Shown here: positions 26,318-36,239 of the stretch, one piece after another
Layout: each line of letters begins with the position of its first letter
How positions within the stretch are numbered: the stretch's first letter is position 1
Source of the DNA: Gemmatimonadota bacterium
Lineage (GTDB): Bacteria > Gemmatimonadota > Gemmatimonadetes > Gemmatimonadales > Gemmatimonadaceae
Assembly: GCA_028287305.1 (NCBI GenBank)
Contig: JAQBPX010000029.1
Span: 1 to 64,000, forward strand
Length of the DNA stretch: 64,000 bases
Direction of reading: 5' to 3'
Program-made: the position numbers and the translations under genes
Notes under the pieces: model-generated
Database searches by the model: none
What the model saw: the letters and a program-made list of their open reading frames with translations, nothing else
What the model was told of the DNA's origin: nothing

Positions 26318-28726
26318 ATGGACGCCATCCTGAAGGACATCCGGTACGCGCTGCGGACCCTGGCGCGCAGTCCGGGATACACCGCAATCGCGATCGGCTG
26401 CCTCGCCCTCGGGATCGGCGCCAACACGACCATCTTCAGCGCAGTGAACACCATGATCCTCCGGCCGCTCGAGTTCGAGCAGCCGGAGCGGCTGGTGCGC
26501 GTGTACCAGACGGCGGCGAAGCACGACATGAACGACATGTCGCTCTCGGTGGGCGACTTCGAGGACTTCAAGGCGGGCACCTCGGCCTTCGAGAACTTCT
26601 CGATCTTCGACACGCGCAGCTTTGCCTTCTCCCTCGACACCCGATCCGTGGCGCGGCCGCTCCAGGGCGCCACGGTCTCGTGGGACATGTTCAACACCCT
26701 GCGCGTGAAGCCGGCCATGGGCCGCGACTTCCGCGCGGAGGAGGCCGTGGCCGGCCGCAATCATGTCGCGATCATCAGCGACTTCGTGTGGCACGACAGC
26801 TTCCACGGCGACCGCAACGTGATCGGCAAGCAGCTCGTCCTCGACGGCACGCCGCACGAGATCATCGGCGTGCTGCCGCCCCTGCTGCGCTTCCCCGACA
26901 CGGAGCAGGTCTGGACGCCGCTCGCCTTCAGTGGCCCCGTCAATCGCGGCAACCACGGCTATGATGGCATCGCGCGCCTGCGCGGCGGGGCCACCATGGA
27001 ACAGGCCTCGTCGCAGCTGGCCAAGGTCGCCAAGGAGCTGGAGGTGAAGTACCCCGACTCGAACACGGGCATGGGCACGCGCGTGCTCGACTACAAGGCG
27101 TCCCTGGTCGAGGACTACAGCGCCCTGGTGTGGACCATGCTCGGCGCCGTGGGCTTCGTGCTGCTCATCGCCTGCGCGAACGTCGCGAACCTGCTGCTGG
27201 CGCGCGCCACGGGCCGGTCGCGCGAGATCGCCGTGCGCACCGCGCTCGGCGCCCGTCGCGCCCAGCTCGTGCGCCAGCTGCTGGTGGAGAGCGTGATGGT
27301 CGCGCTCGCGGGCTCCACCATCGGCTTGCTCATCGCCGTGTGGGGGCTCGACACCCTGGTGGCCAACATTCCCTACGAGCTGCCGTACTGGATGGTGTTC
27401 GACATCGACCGGAGCGTGCTCACGTACACGCTGCTGCTCGCGGTCGGCACGGGCATCCTGTTCGGCCTCGCGCCGGCGCTCCAGGCCACGAATCCCAACC
27501 TCCAGAAGGCGCTGCGCGATGGCGGCCGCGGCGCCAGCGGCGGCGGGTCACGGCAGCGGATGCGCTCCGTGCTCGTGGTCGCGGAAGTGGCCATGAGCCT
27601 CGTGCTCCTGGTGGGCGCCTCGCTGATGATGCGCAGCTTCGTGGCCATGCAGCGCGTGACGCCGGGCTTCCGGACGGACAACGTGCTGGCGGTTACGGCG
27701 CTGCCGCCGCGCGAGCGCTACCCGGACTTCGCGACCATCGGGCCGCTGTACTCGAACATTCGCGCTCGCGTCGGCACGATCCCCAGCGTGAAGTCGGTGG
27801 CCGCCGTGACGTCGCTCCCGCTCAGCGGCAGCAACTCGAGCTTCACCATCGACGTGGAAGGACGTCCGCAGGAGCGCGGACAGGAACTGCTTGCCGAGAC
27901 CAAGGGCATCGAGGGTCCGTACTTCCAGCTCCTCGACATTCCCGTGGTGGACGGCCGTGCCTTCACGGCGGACGAGGAGCGCGATTCCACTCGCAACGTG
28001 GTGATCGTCAATCGCACCATGGCCGAGAAGCTCTGGCCCGGGCGCTCGTCGCTCGGGATGCGGGTGCGCGGGAGCGGCGACAGCACCTGGAGCACGGTGG
28101 TGGGCGTGGTGGGTGACACCAAGATGAGGAAGCTCAGCGACCCGGCGCAGCTGCAGCTCTACTTTCCACACAGCAACTTCCCGCGTCGCGCCATGACGCT
28201 GGTGATTCGCACCGGCGGAAATCCGGCGACCGTGGGCGCGGCGCTGCGCACCACCATGCAGCAGGTGGACCCGTCCATCGCACTCGACGAGATGCAGAGC
28301 ATGTCCGTGATTCGCGACCGCTCGATGTGGGAGTCACGCGTCTTCGGGTCCATGTTCATGATCTTCGGCGGCGTGGCCCTCCTGCTCGCCGTGGTGGGGA
28401 TCTACGGCGTGATGGCGTACGCCGTGGGCCAGCGGACGCACGAGATCGGGATCCGCATGGCGCTCGGTGCGGCGAAGCGCGACGTGCTCTCGCTGGTGGT
28501 ATCGCAGGGCGCGCGCCTCGCAGGATTCGGCGTGGTGATCGGCATCGTGCTGGCCCTCGTGGTCACGCGCCTGCTGCGCAACCAGCTGTTCGGCGTGAGT
28601 CCCACGGACCTGCTCAGCTTCTCGGTAATCGCACTGCTGCTCGGCGGCACCGCGTTGCTCGCGAGCTGGATTCCCGCGCGCCGCGCCGCGAGCGTGGACC
28701 CGATGGTCGCCCTTCGGCACGAGTAG
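26318..28726 (+). CDS. ADOP/MacB-type ABC permease 1
   Basis: An 802-residue permease of the duplicated FtsX/MacB type common in Acidobacteria and Gemmatimonadota. It opens with the typical LKDIRYALRTLARSPGY, then TM1 (YTAIAIGCLALGIGANTTIF). A large periplasmic MacB_PCD domain, an FtsX block of three TMs (about residues 270-400), a second periplasmic domain and a second FtsX block at the C-terminus follow. It ends with the usual PARRAASVDPMVALRHE. The ATG at 26318 is 4 bp after the ATPase stop. The substrate is unknown. Confidence 0.93.
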   Translation: MDAILKDIRYALRTLARSPGYTAIAIGCLALGIGANTTIFSAVNTMILRPLEFEQPERLVRVYQTAAKHDMNDMSLSVGDFEDFKAGTSAFENFSIFDTRSFAFSLDTRSVARPLQGATVSWDMFNTLRVKPAMGRDFRAEEAVAGRNHVAIISDFVWHDSFHGDRNVIGKQLVLDGTPHEIIGVLPPLLRFPDTEQVWTPLAFSGPVNRGNHGYDGIARLRGGATMEQASSQLAKVAKELEVKYPDSNTGMGTRVLDYKASLVEDYSALVWTMLGAVGFVLLIACANVANLLLARATGRSREIAVRTALGARRAQLVRQLLVESVMVALAGSTIGLLIAVWGLDTLVANIPYELPYWMVFDIDRSVLTYTLLLAVGTGILFGLAPALQATNPNLQKALRDGGRGASGGGSRQRMRSVLVVAEVAMSLVLLVGASLMMRSFVAMQRVTPGFRTDNVLAVTALPPRERYPDFATIGPLYSNIRARVGTIPSVKSVAAVTSLPLSGSNSSFTIDVEGRPQERGQELLAETKGIEGPYFQLLDIPVVDGRAFTADEERDSTRNVVIVNRTMAEKLWPGRSSLGMRVRGSGDSTWSTVVGVVGDTKMRKLSDPAQLQLYFPHSNFPRRAMTLVIRTGGNPATVGAALRTTMQQVDPSIALDEMQSMSVIRDRSMWESRVFGSMFMIFGGVALLLAVVGIYGVMAYAVGQRTHEIGIRMALGAAKRDVLSLVVSQGARLAGFGVVIGIVLALVVTRLLRNQLFGVSPTDLLSFSVIALLLGGTALLASWIPARRAASVDPMVALRHE

Positions 28727-28733
28727 CGCCCCG

Positions 28734-31136
28734 ATGCTGGCCGACCTTCGCTACGCATGCCGCTCGCTGTCGCGCAGCCGGCTGTTCACCACCGTGTCGG
28801 TGCTGGTGCTGGCCATCGGCATCGGCGCGAACGTCTCGGTGTTCAGCCTGGTGAACGCCGTCGCGCTCCGTCCACTGCCCTTCCGGGATGCGGATCGCCT
28901 GGTGGACCTGCACGAGACGAGCGCCACGCAGCTCTGTGAGGGGTGCTCGATGGGTACGTCGCGCGAGGGATTCACCGACCTTCGCACGCGCACGCATTCG
29001 TTCGCGGAGATGGGTGCGTACCTCGAGGAGCCGGTGTCCTTGAGCGGCGAGGGTGGCGATGCCGAGCGTGCCGGCGCCGCACTGGTCAGTGCCGGCTTGT
29101 TCGAGATGCTCGGCAGCCGTCCCCTGCTCGGCCGCACCTTCGCCGCCGATGAGGACCGCGCGGGCGGGTCACGCGTGGTCGTGCTGGGTGAGGACCTCTG
29201 GAGGAGCCGCTTCGGCGGCGACGCCGCGGCCATCGGCCGAGTGCTCCGCGTGAACGGAGTGCCGCACACCGTGATCGGCGTGATGCCCGCCGGCTATCAC
29301 TTTCCGGAGTTCGCCCGGCTCTGGCTGCCGATGGCGCAGGCGCCCCGCGCGAGCACCAGCGAGTTCTCGCGCGAGCTCGGCGTGATTGCCCGCCTGGCCC
29401 CGGGCGCGACGCTCACCTCCGCGCGCGCCGAGCTGGCATCGCTGTCACGCGCGTGGGAGCGGGAGCGCCCCGCCGAGCAGCGCGAGTGGATGCTGGCAGC
29501 TACTCCGCTCCGCGAGCAGCTGGCCTCCGACGTGGGCCCGCTGTTCAACGTGCTCTTCGGCGCGGTGACGCTGGTGCTGCTGGTGGTCTGCGGCAACATC
29601 GCCGGCCTGCTGCTGGCTCGCGGCGCTGCGCGGCGGCCCGAGCTGGCCGTGCGCCTCGCACTCGGCGCCTCTCGCCGGCAGCTCATCAGGCAGCTCCTGG
29701 CGGAGAGCGTCATCCTCGCCGCGGGTGGCGGGGCGCTCGGCTTCCTGCTCTCGCTCTGGGGAACCGACCTCGCCGTGAGCGCGCTCTCCGCCGAGGTGCC
29801 GTACTGGATCCACTTCGGGGTGGACGTCCGCGTGCTCGCCTACGTGATCGCCATCGTGTGCCTGTCGGGACTGGTCTTCGGCCTGGTGCCCGCGCTGCGG
29901 GCCACGCGCGTGCCCGTGCAGCAGGCCCTGAAGGACGGCGCGCTTGCCGTGTCCGGCGGCCGCTCACGACTGCGCGGCGCACTCGTCATTGGCCAGCTCG
30001 CGCTGGCGCTGGTGCTGCTCGCCGGTGCCGGCGTGCTGATGAAGAGCTTCGTCCGAATCAGCTCTCGCGACTGGAATCCCGCGCTCGCCAGCCAGCTGGG
30101 CGGCCAACTCGAGTTCCTCGACCATCGCTACGACGACGACGCGCAGCTCACCCGCGCGACGAGCGCCATCGTCGCGCAGGTGAGCGCCAAGCCCGGGGTG
30201 CGCGGCGCATTCGTGAGCTACGCGAAGTTCGTGGCCGGCTTCGGCGGCGAGGAGCGCCGCATTCGCGCGGCCGGCGTGGCGCAGGTTCCCGCGGGCGCTT
30301 CACCCCGCTTCGCCTTCGCGGTCACGCCGGCAGCGCTCACGCAACCGGAGGTCACCTTCGTGGAGGGGCGGGCGTTCACCGACGCCGACCAGTCCGAGCG
30401 CGTGATGGTGATCAATGCGCGGATGGCGCGAGCGCTCTGGCCCTCGGGCAGCGCGATCGGGCATCGCATCGCGCTCTCCGACTCCGCAGCTGCGCCCTGG
30501 TTCAGCGTGATCGGCGTGATCGCCGACGATACGGCTCGCGCGACGGGCGCTGCCATTCGCAGCGTCGCCTACGTCCCGTTTGCGCAGCTGCCTGGCCGGC
30601 CGGCCTCACTGCAGATTCGCGCGAATGGCGATCCGCTGGCGCTCATTCCGTCAGTGCGTCGCGCCATCGCCAGCGTCGATCCCGACCTGCCGATCGCGTC
30701 GCTCGAGACGGCCGCTGCCTCGCACCGCGCCCGGTTCTGGCCCTATCGCCTCTACGCGCTCTTCATGGGCGTGTTCGCGGCCATTGCCCTCGTGCTTGCC
30801 GCCATCGGCGTGTACGGCGTGGTTGCCTACGCCACGGCCAATCGCACGCGCGAGCTGGGCGTGCGAATGGCGCTCGGCGCGAGCGGCGCGTCGATCGTCC
30901 GGCTGGTCACGCTCCAGGGAGCGTGGCTGGCGCTCGGCGGCGTGGCGATCGGCATCGCGGGCGCCTTTGCGCTGCTGCGCGTGCTGCGCTCCATGATATT
31001 CGGGATGAGTCCCTTCGACCCGATGGTCTTCGCGCTGGTGTCGATCACGCTCGCCGGCGTTTGCATGCTTGCCAGCTGGGTGCCCGCGCGGCGCGCGGCC
31101 CGGCTGGATCCGACCGACGCGCTCCGTCACCAGTAA
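28734..31136 (+). CDS. ADOP/MacB-type ABC permease 2
   Basis: An 800-residue paralogue of the preceding permease, starting 7 bp after it. The N-terminus LADLRYACRSLSRSRLF leads into TM1 (TVSVLVLAIGIGANVSVFSL). The same two periplasmic plus two FtsX modules follow, and it ends PARRAARLDPTDALRHQ. An extra Cys pair occurs in the first periplasmic domain (LCEGCSMGTSRE), not present in its two neighbours. It has no ATPase directly upstream and probably shares one with permease 1 or permease 3. Confidence 0.92.
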   Translation: MLADLRYACRSLSRSRLFTTVSVLVLAIGIGANVSVFSLVNAVALRPLPFRDADRLVDLHETSATQLCEGCSMGTSREGFTDLRTRTHSFAEMGAYLEEPVSLSGEGGDAERAGAALVSAGLFEMLGSRPLLGRTFAADEDRAGGSRVVVLGEDLWRSRFGGDAAAIGRVLRVNGVPHTVIGVMPAGYHFPEFARLWLPMAQAPRASTSEFSRELGVIARLAPGATLTSARAELASLSRAWERERPAEQREWMLAATPLREQLASDVGPLFNVLFGAVTLVLLVVCGNIAGLLLARGAARRPELAVRLALGASRRQLIRQLLAESVILAAGGGALGFLLSLWGTDLAVSALSAEVPYWIHFGVDVRVLAYVIAIVCLSGLVFGLVPALRATRVPVQQALKDGALAVSGGRSRLRGALVIGQLALALVLLAGAGVLMKSFVRISSRDWNPALASQLGGQLEFLDHRYDDDAQLTRATSAIVAQVSAKPGVRGAFVSYAKFVAGFGGEERRIRAAGVAQVPAGASPRFAFAVTPAALTQPEVTFVEGRAFTDADQSERVMVINARMARALWPSGSAIGHRIALSDSAAAPWFSVIGVIADDTARATGAAIRSVAYVPFAQLPGRPASLQIRANGDPLALIPSVRRAIASVDPDLPIASLETAAASHRARFWPYRLYALFMGVFAAIALVLAAIGVYGVVAYATANRTRELGVRMALGASGASIVRLVTLQGAWLALGGVAIGIAGAFALLRVLRSMIFGMSPFDPMVFALVSITLAGVCMLASWVPARRAARLDPTDALRHQ

Positions 31137-31169
31137 CGCATCCCCTCCCCTCGCCCACTCGAGAAGTCC

Positions 31170-31889
31170 ATGCTGAGCTTTCGTGCTGCTGCTCCCGCGC
31201 CCGACACCGCCATCGACCCGAACACGCCCGTGATCCGGATGCGCGACGTCGAACGCGCCTACGAGACCGCCGCCGGCCGCAGCTGGGTGCTGCGTCGCAT
31301 CTCGCTGGAGATCAAGCGCGGCGAGTTCATCTCGATCGTCGGCCCCTCGGGCGCGGGCAAGTCGACGCTCCTCGCCATCCTCGGGATGCTCGACCACTCA
31401 TGGACGGGCGAGATGGACTTCCTCGGCACGCCGGTGCACGCGCTCGCCCACAAGGCACGCATCGGGCTGAATCGGTCGCACGTGGGGTTCGTCTTCCAGC
31501 AGTACCACCTGATCGACGACCTCACCGTGGCCGAGAACCTCGACGTGCCGCTGTCGTATCGCAACGTGCCGAAGGCCGAGCGCGCGTCGATGGTGGCCGA
31601 CATCCTGGATCGCTTCGGGATGGTCGCGAAGAAGGACCTCTTCCCGCAGCAGCTCTCCGGCGGGCAGCAGCAGCTCGTGGGCATCGCGCGCGCCGTGGTT
31701 GCCCGCCCCACGCTGCTCCTGGCCGACGAGCCCACCGGCAACCTGCACTCGACGCAGGCGAGCGAGATCATGGACGTGTTCTCCGCGCTGAATGCCGCGG
31801 GCACCACGATCGTGCAGGTCACCCACAGTGAAGCCAACGCCGCCCGGTCGCAGCGCATCATCGAGCTGCGCGACGGCTGGCTCGCCTGA
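31170..31889 (+). CDS. ABC transporter ATPase (MacB/LolD type), second, with altered D-loop
   Basis: A 239-residue nucleotide-binding subunit. Walker A is GPSGAGKST, the signature LSGGQQQLVGIARAV and Walker B TLLLADEPTG. The residues after Walker B are NLHS instead of NLDS, and the switch His is followed by Ser (VTHSE) instead of Asp. The first ATPase in this cluster has the canonical residues. The core catalytic Glu is intact, so ATP hydrolysis is likely, but coupling between subunits could differ. It sits 18 bp ahead of permease 3. Confidence 0.92.
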   Translation: MLSFRAAAPAPDTAIDPNTPVIRMRDVERAYETAAGRSWVLRRISLEIKRGEFISIVGPSGAGKSTLLAILGMLDHSWTGEMDFLGTPVHALAHKARIGLNRSHVGFVFQQYHLIDDLTVAENLDVPLSYRNVPKAERASMVADILDRFGMVAKKDLFPQQLSGGQQQLVGIARAVVARPTLLLADEPTGNLHSTQASEIMDVFSALNAAGTTIVQVTHSEANAARSQRIIELRDGWLA

Positions 31890-31907
31890 GCCCCGGGACA
31901 GCATCCG

Positions 31908-34382
31908 ATGGACACCTTCCTCCACGACCTCCGCTACGCCGTGCGCCAGCTCGTGCGCACTCCGATGTTCGCGCTCACCGTGATCATCACGCTGGGACTC
32001 GGCATCGGGGCGAACACCGCGCTTTTCACGCTGAGCGACTCGATCCTCGTGCGCACGCGTCCCGGCGTGCGGGAGCCGAAGCAGCTCTACTGGATCGGCG
32101 AGGCGAACCCACGGGAGGGCGACCGTCACCCGCGCAGCGTGGCGTATCCCGCGTATCGCGCCTACGCGGCGGGCACGCGCGGCGTGCTCACCGGCATCGC
32201 GGCGCACACGGACGAGGAGGTCGCCGTCTCCGGGGATCACGAGGCGCCGGAACGCGTGCGCGCGCAGGTGGTGAGTGGCAACTACTTCTCGCTGCTCGGC
32301 ACCCCGATGGCGAAGGGGCGCGGCTTCCTTCCCGCCGAGGACAGCACCATCGGCACCCATCCGGTGATCGTGCTCGGCTACGATTTCTGGCAGCGCCGAT
32401 TCGGTGGCGATCCCGCGATCCTCGGCCGCTCCGTGAACATCAACGGCATCGCGCACACCGTGGTGGGGGTCACGCCGGAGCTGTTCAACGGGGCGGACCA
32501 CGAGCTGCCGCGCGCGCTGTACGTGCCCATGGCCATGCTGCCGCGAATCGCGCCGGCCAATCGCGCGGACCTGGCGGATGCGCACTCGCGGTGGGTGACG
32601 ATGATCGCGCGCTCCAACGGAGCGGACCAGCCGCACATCGACGCGGCGCTCGCCTCGGTGTCGGCGGAGCTCCAGCGCGCCGACTCCACCGCCGCGGAGC
32701 ATCGCGTGGCGCTGAGCTCCAGCGCGTCAAATGGCATGCCGATGGGCGCCGGCGAGGACATCGCGGCCGTCGCTGCGCTGGCGGGGACCGTGACGCTGCT
32801 CGTCCTCCTGATCGCCTGCGCCAACGTGAGCAACCTGCTGCTCGGTCGCGCCATGAAGCGGCGGCGCGAGATCGCCATCCGCCTCTCGCTGGGTGCCTCG
32901 CGCGGGCGCGTGGTGCGGCAGCTGCTCACGGAGAGCGTGCTGCTCGGCATCATCGCGAGCGCCGTGGGACTGCTGTTCGCACTCTGGGGCACGGACTGGC
33001 TCTACACCTCGGGCGTGCTCCCGCTGCGGCTCGAGCTGTCGCCGAACTTCCGGGTGATCGCGTTCAGCGTGGGCGCGGCGCTGCTCACGGGAGTGGTGTT
33101 CGGGCTGGTGCCGGCGCTCGATTCCACGCGGGCAGACGTGCAGGAGTCGCTGAAGGACGGAGGCGCATCCGGACCGGGCAGGCGTCGCACCAGGCTGCAG
33201 GGGCGCTTCGTGATCGCCCAGGTGGCGCTGTCGCTCGTGCTGCTGGCGACGGCTGGGTTGTTCCTGCGCAGCCTCTCGCGACAGGCCGCGGCGGACCTCG
33301 GATTCGCAGCCAGCTCGAACGTGCTCGCGCTCTCCGTGGACCTGGACGCGGAGCGCTACACCACCGCGCGCGCGCAGCAGTTCGCGCACGAGATGCTCGA
33401 TCGCGCCCGTGGGCTGCCCGGCGTGCAGTCCGCGACGCTCACCAACCATGTGCCGCTGTCGCAGCGACACGTGGGCGTGGAGGTGCGCAGCTGGGACGAC
33501 GTGAAGAAGGACAGGCTCGCCAACAGCGAGCGGGACAACCGCAGCGTCTTCCTGGCGGGGGTGGGACCGGGGTACTTCAACACGCTGGGACTGCCGGTCA
33601 CGGCGGGCCGCGCGATCGCCGAGACGGACGTCTCGGGCAGCCCGAAGGTAGCGGTGGTGAGCCAGGCGCTGGCCGAGGCGCTCTGGCCGAAGCGCTCCCC
33701 GATCGGGGAGCGGCTCTCGATGGACAGCAAGGAGGGCCCGTGGCTCACCGTGGTCGGCGTGGCCCAGGAGGCCTTCCTGACCAACGTGAACGAGCGCCGG
33801 CGCCCCGTGCTCTACATCCCGCTCGCGCAGGACACGGCGAGCCGCCGCGTGTCCATCCTGATTCGCACCACGGGTGACGCGACGCGCCTCGCGCCGACCA
33901 TGCGCCGCGAGATCGCCGCGCTCGACCCCGACGTACCGGTGTTCGACGTGCGGACGCTGGAGGCCTATCGCCGGGAAAGCCTGAGCGAGTATCGCAATTC
34001 CGCGCGGATCATCGCCCTGTTCGGCCTGCTCGCGCTCGCGCTCGCGGCGATGGGCGTGTACGCGGTGATGGCGTTCGCGGTGGCGCAGCGCACGCGCGAG
34101 ATCGGCGTGCGCATCGCACTCGGCGCACACGCGCACGACGTGGTGCGGCTGTTCGTGCGCCAGGCGCTGCGCCTCACTACGACGGGCGCGGCGATCGGCG
34201 TGGTCCTGGGCCTGCTGGTCACGCGCCTGATGCAGGGGATGCTCTACGGCCTCGAGACCACGGACGCGGTGACCTTCGCGGCGGTGGCGCTGCTCCTGGT
34301 GGCCGTGGGCGCTGCCGCGAGCTGGGCGCCGGCCCGGAGGGCGTCGAGGGTGGATCCGATGGTGGCCCTAAGGCAGGAATGA
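31908..34382 (+). CDS. ADOP/MacB-type ABC permease 3
   Basis: An 824-residue member of the same duplicated permease family. It opens with FLHDLRYAVRQLVRTPM and TM1 (ALTVIITLGLGIGANTALF), then runs through MacB_PCD, FtsX, a second periplasmic domain and a C-terminal FtsX, and ends PARRASRVDPMVALRQE. It pairs with the second ATPase just upstream. All three permeases retain the full two-module length, so none looks degenerate. The downstream end carries the GTGAGGGGCTGAGGGGCTGG purine tract. Confidence 0.93.
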   Translation: MDTFLHDLRYAVRQLVRTPMFALTVIITLGLGIGANTALFTLSDSILVRTRPGVREPKQLYWIGEANPREGDRHPRSVAYPAYRAYAAGTRGVLTGIAAHTDEEVAVSGDHEAPERVRAQVVSGNYFSLLGTPMAKGRGFLPAEDSTIGTHPVIVLGYDFWQRRFGGDPAILGRSVNINGIAHTVVGVTPELFNGADHELPRALYVPMAMLPRIAPANRADLADAHSRWVTMIARSNGADQPHIDAALASVSAELQRADSTAAEHRVALSSSASNGMPMGAGEDIAAVAALAGTVTLLVLLIACANVSNLLLGRAMKRRREIAIRLSLGASRGRVVRQLLTESVLLGIIASAVGLLFALWGTDWLYTSGVLPLRLELSPNFRVIAFSVGAALLTGVVFGLVPALDSTRADVQESLKDGGASGPGRRRTRLQGRFVIAQVALSLVLLATAGLFLRSLSRQAAADLGFAASSNVLALSVDLDAERYTTARAQQFAHEMLDRARGLPGVQSATLTNHVPLSQRHVGVEVRSWDDVKKDRLANSERDNRSVFLAGVGPGYFNTLGLPVTAGRAIAETDVSGSPKVAVVSQALAEALWPKRSPIGERLSMDSKEGPWLTVVGVAQEAFLTNVNERRRPVLYIPLAQDTASRRVSILIRTTGDATRLAPTMRREIAALDPDVPVFDVRTLEAYRRESLSEYRNSARIIALFGLLALALAAMGVYAVMAFAVAQRTREIGVRIALGAHAHDVVRLFVRQALRLTTTGAAIGVVLGLLVTRLMQGMLYGLETTDAVTFAAVALLLVAVGAAASWAPARRASRVDPMVALRQE

Positions 34383-34409
34383 GGACGTGAGGGGCTGAGG
34401 GGCTGGGGA

Positions 34410-34772
34410 CTACTCGACTCGCGCGCGGACCGCTCGAATCAGCGCCGCGGTCATTCGGCGGACGGTGAGGTGCTCGGCCTTGGCGGTTTCCATCAGGGCA
34501 GCTTCGCCCAACTCGAGCCTGCCCGAGAGGTCGAAGAGGAAGGTCAGCTCTGTGGCGCTTCCCATACTGATGTCGAGAAACTGGAGGTACTGGCGATCAC
34601 CAGTGCGACCGCAGCCCTCAGCGATGTTGCAGCCCACAGAGACGGCCGCTCGGCGCATCTGGGATGTGATGCCGTACGCCTCCTCGCGCGGATACTTGGC
34701 GGTGAGGCGATAGACGGCGACGGCCATGTCCAGCGCGTGCTCGTAGACGTCGAGATTATGAGGATCTTGCAT
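34410..34772 (-). CDS. Four-helix-bundle protein (23S rRNA intervening-sequence protein family)
   Basis: A 120-residue all-helical protein. LDVYEHALDMAVAVYRLTAK, YGITSQMRRAAVSVGCNIAEG and the QYLQFLDISMGSATELTFL segment are diagnostic of the family first noticed in intervening sequences of 23S rRNA genes; its function is unknown. The ATG at 34772 is preferred over a TTG at 34781. It stands alone on the minus strand between the last permease gene and the two-component genes, which are plus-strand. Confidence 0.92.
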   Translation of the reverse strand: MQDPHNLDVYEHALDMAVAVYRLTAKYPREEAYGITSQMRRAAVSVGCNIAEGCGRTGDRQYLQFLDISMGSATELTFLFDLSGRLELGEAALMETAKAEHLTVRRMTAALIRAVRARVE

Positions 34773-34855
34773 GCGCCACAATACGACGGCGACCGCCGCC
34801 CGCCGTGACCTTTCCCTCGCAACACGTATCTTCCCATCGCACCGGTACCCGCAGT

Positions 34856-34889
34856 CCCCAGCCCCCCAGCTCCCGTGCCCCTGAGCCCC
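34856..34889 (-). other. Quadruplex-prone C-rich tract across the regulator start codon
   Basis: Five C-runs of three or more (34856-34859, 34862-34867, 34872-34874, 34878-34881, 34886-34889) are separated by loops of 2-4 bases. The minus strand therefore satisfies the G3+N1-7 quadruplex pattern. The GTG start of the sigma-54-type regulator (34875) lies inside the tract. Confidence 0.6.
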
Positions 34890-36239
34890 AGCACTTCGAG
34901 CCTCTTAATCGCCGACGACCAGCCCGACGTCCTCGAGGCCCTGCGGCTGCTGCTCAAGCCGGAGGGATACGAGATCGACGCCGTCGGGAGTCCCGGCGCG
35001 GTGCTGCGCGCGCTCGAGAAGCGCGACTACGACGCGCTGCTGCTCGACATGAACTACACGCGCGACACCACCTCGGGGCAGGAGGGCCTCGAGCTGCTGG
35101 CGCAGCTGCAGACGCTCGAGCCCTCGCTGCCGGTGATCGTCATGACCGCGTGGGGAAGCGTGGACGGCGCCGTGGAGGCCATGCGTCGCGGGGCGCGCGA
35201 CTACATCGAGAAGCCCTGGGACAATGCGCGGCTGCGCAGCATCGTCGCCACGCAGGTGGAGCTCGGCCGCGCGCTGCGGCGGGCGCAGCGCCTGGAAACC
35301 GAGAACCGCCTGCTCCGCCGAGACGCGCGCCCCGCACTCATCGCCGAGTCGCCGCGCATGCGCCCGGTGCTGGACCTCATGGACCGCGTGGGCCCGAGCG
35401 ATGCCAACGTCCTGATCCTCGGCGAGCATGGCACGGGCAAGGAGCTCGTGGCGCAGTGGCTGCACTCCTCCTCGGCGCGCGCGCAGAAGTCGTTCGTGCC
35501 GGTGAACATGGGCGGGCTCTCCGAGGGCGTGTTCGAGAGTGAGCTGTTCGGCCACGTGCGCGGCGCGTTCACCGATGCCAAGTCCGATCGCGTGGGGCGC
35601 TTCGAGCTGGCCGACGGCGGCACGATCTTCCTCGACGAGATCGGCAACGTGGGGCTGGCGCAGCAGTCCAAGCTCCTGCGCGTGCTGCAGAGCGGAGAGG
35701 TGGAGCGCGTGGGCGCGTCCAAGGGTCGCCGCGTGGACGTGCGCATCATCGCCGCCACCAATGCCGACCTGCACGCCGAGGTGGAGGCTGGCCGCTTTCG
35801 CGAGGACCTGCTCTTCCGCCTCAATACCATCGAGCTGCGGCTGCCGCCATTGCGTGAGCGGCGCGAGGACATCCCCGTGCTCGCGCAGCACTTCCTCCGC
35901 CGGCATGCGGAGCGCTATCGCAAGCCGGTCACGAGCTTCGATCGCGGTGCCATGCAGCAGCTGCTCGACCACGGATGGCCGGGCAACATTCGCGAGCTGG
36001 ATCACGTGGTCGAGCGCGCGGTGCTCCTCGCGCACGGCGCAACGGTCGGCGCGCACGACCTCGCGCTGCGCGCCGCGAGTGGTGCCGGCCGCCTGGAAGA
36101 CCTGCCGCTCGAGGACGTGGAGAAGCTGCTCATCCAGAAGGCGCTCGCGCGCCATGACGGCAACGTAAGCGGCGCCGCCAAGGCCCTCGGCCTCTCGCGG
36201 AGTGCGCTCTATCGCCGCATCGCTGCCTATGGCCTCTGA
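34875..36239 (+). CDS. NtrC-type response regulator with GAFTDA motif
   Basis: A 454-residue regulator. The receiver domain has phospho-acceptor Asp58 (ALLLDMN), the AAA+ domain has Walker A GEHGTGKE (183-190) and Walker B IFLDEIG, and the C-terminal Fis-type helix-turn-helix ends NVSGAAKALGLSRSALYRRI. The sigma-54-contacting loop reads GAFTDA (230-235) rather than canonical GAFTGA; the essential F and T are kept. The start is a GTG at 34875. The kinase gene overlaps its last codons by 11 bases, so they form a two-component pair, probably controlling the export genes upstream. Confidence 0.93.
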   Translation: MPLSPSTSSLLIADDQPDVLEALRLLLKPEGYEIDAVGSPGAVLRALEKRDYDALLLDMNYTRDTTSGQEGLELLAQLQTLEPSLPVIVMTAWGSVDGAVEAMRRGARDYIEKPWDNARLRSIVATQVELGRALRRAQRLETENRLLRRDARPALIAESPRMRPVLDLMDRVGPSDANVLILGEHGTGKELVAQWLHSSSARAQKSFVPVNMGGLSEGVFESELFGHVRGAFTDAKSDRVGRFELADGGTIFLDEIGNVGLAQQSKLLRVLQSGEVERVGASKGRRVDVRIIAATNADLHAEVEAGRFREDLLFRLNTIELRLPPLRERREDIPVLAQHFLRRHAERYRKPVTSFDRGAMQQLLDHGWPGNIRELDHVVERAVLLAHGATVGAHDLALRAASGAGRLEDLPLEDVEKLLIQKALARHDGNVSGAAKALGLSRSALYRRIAAYGL

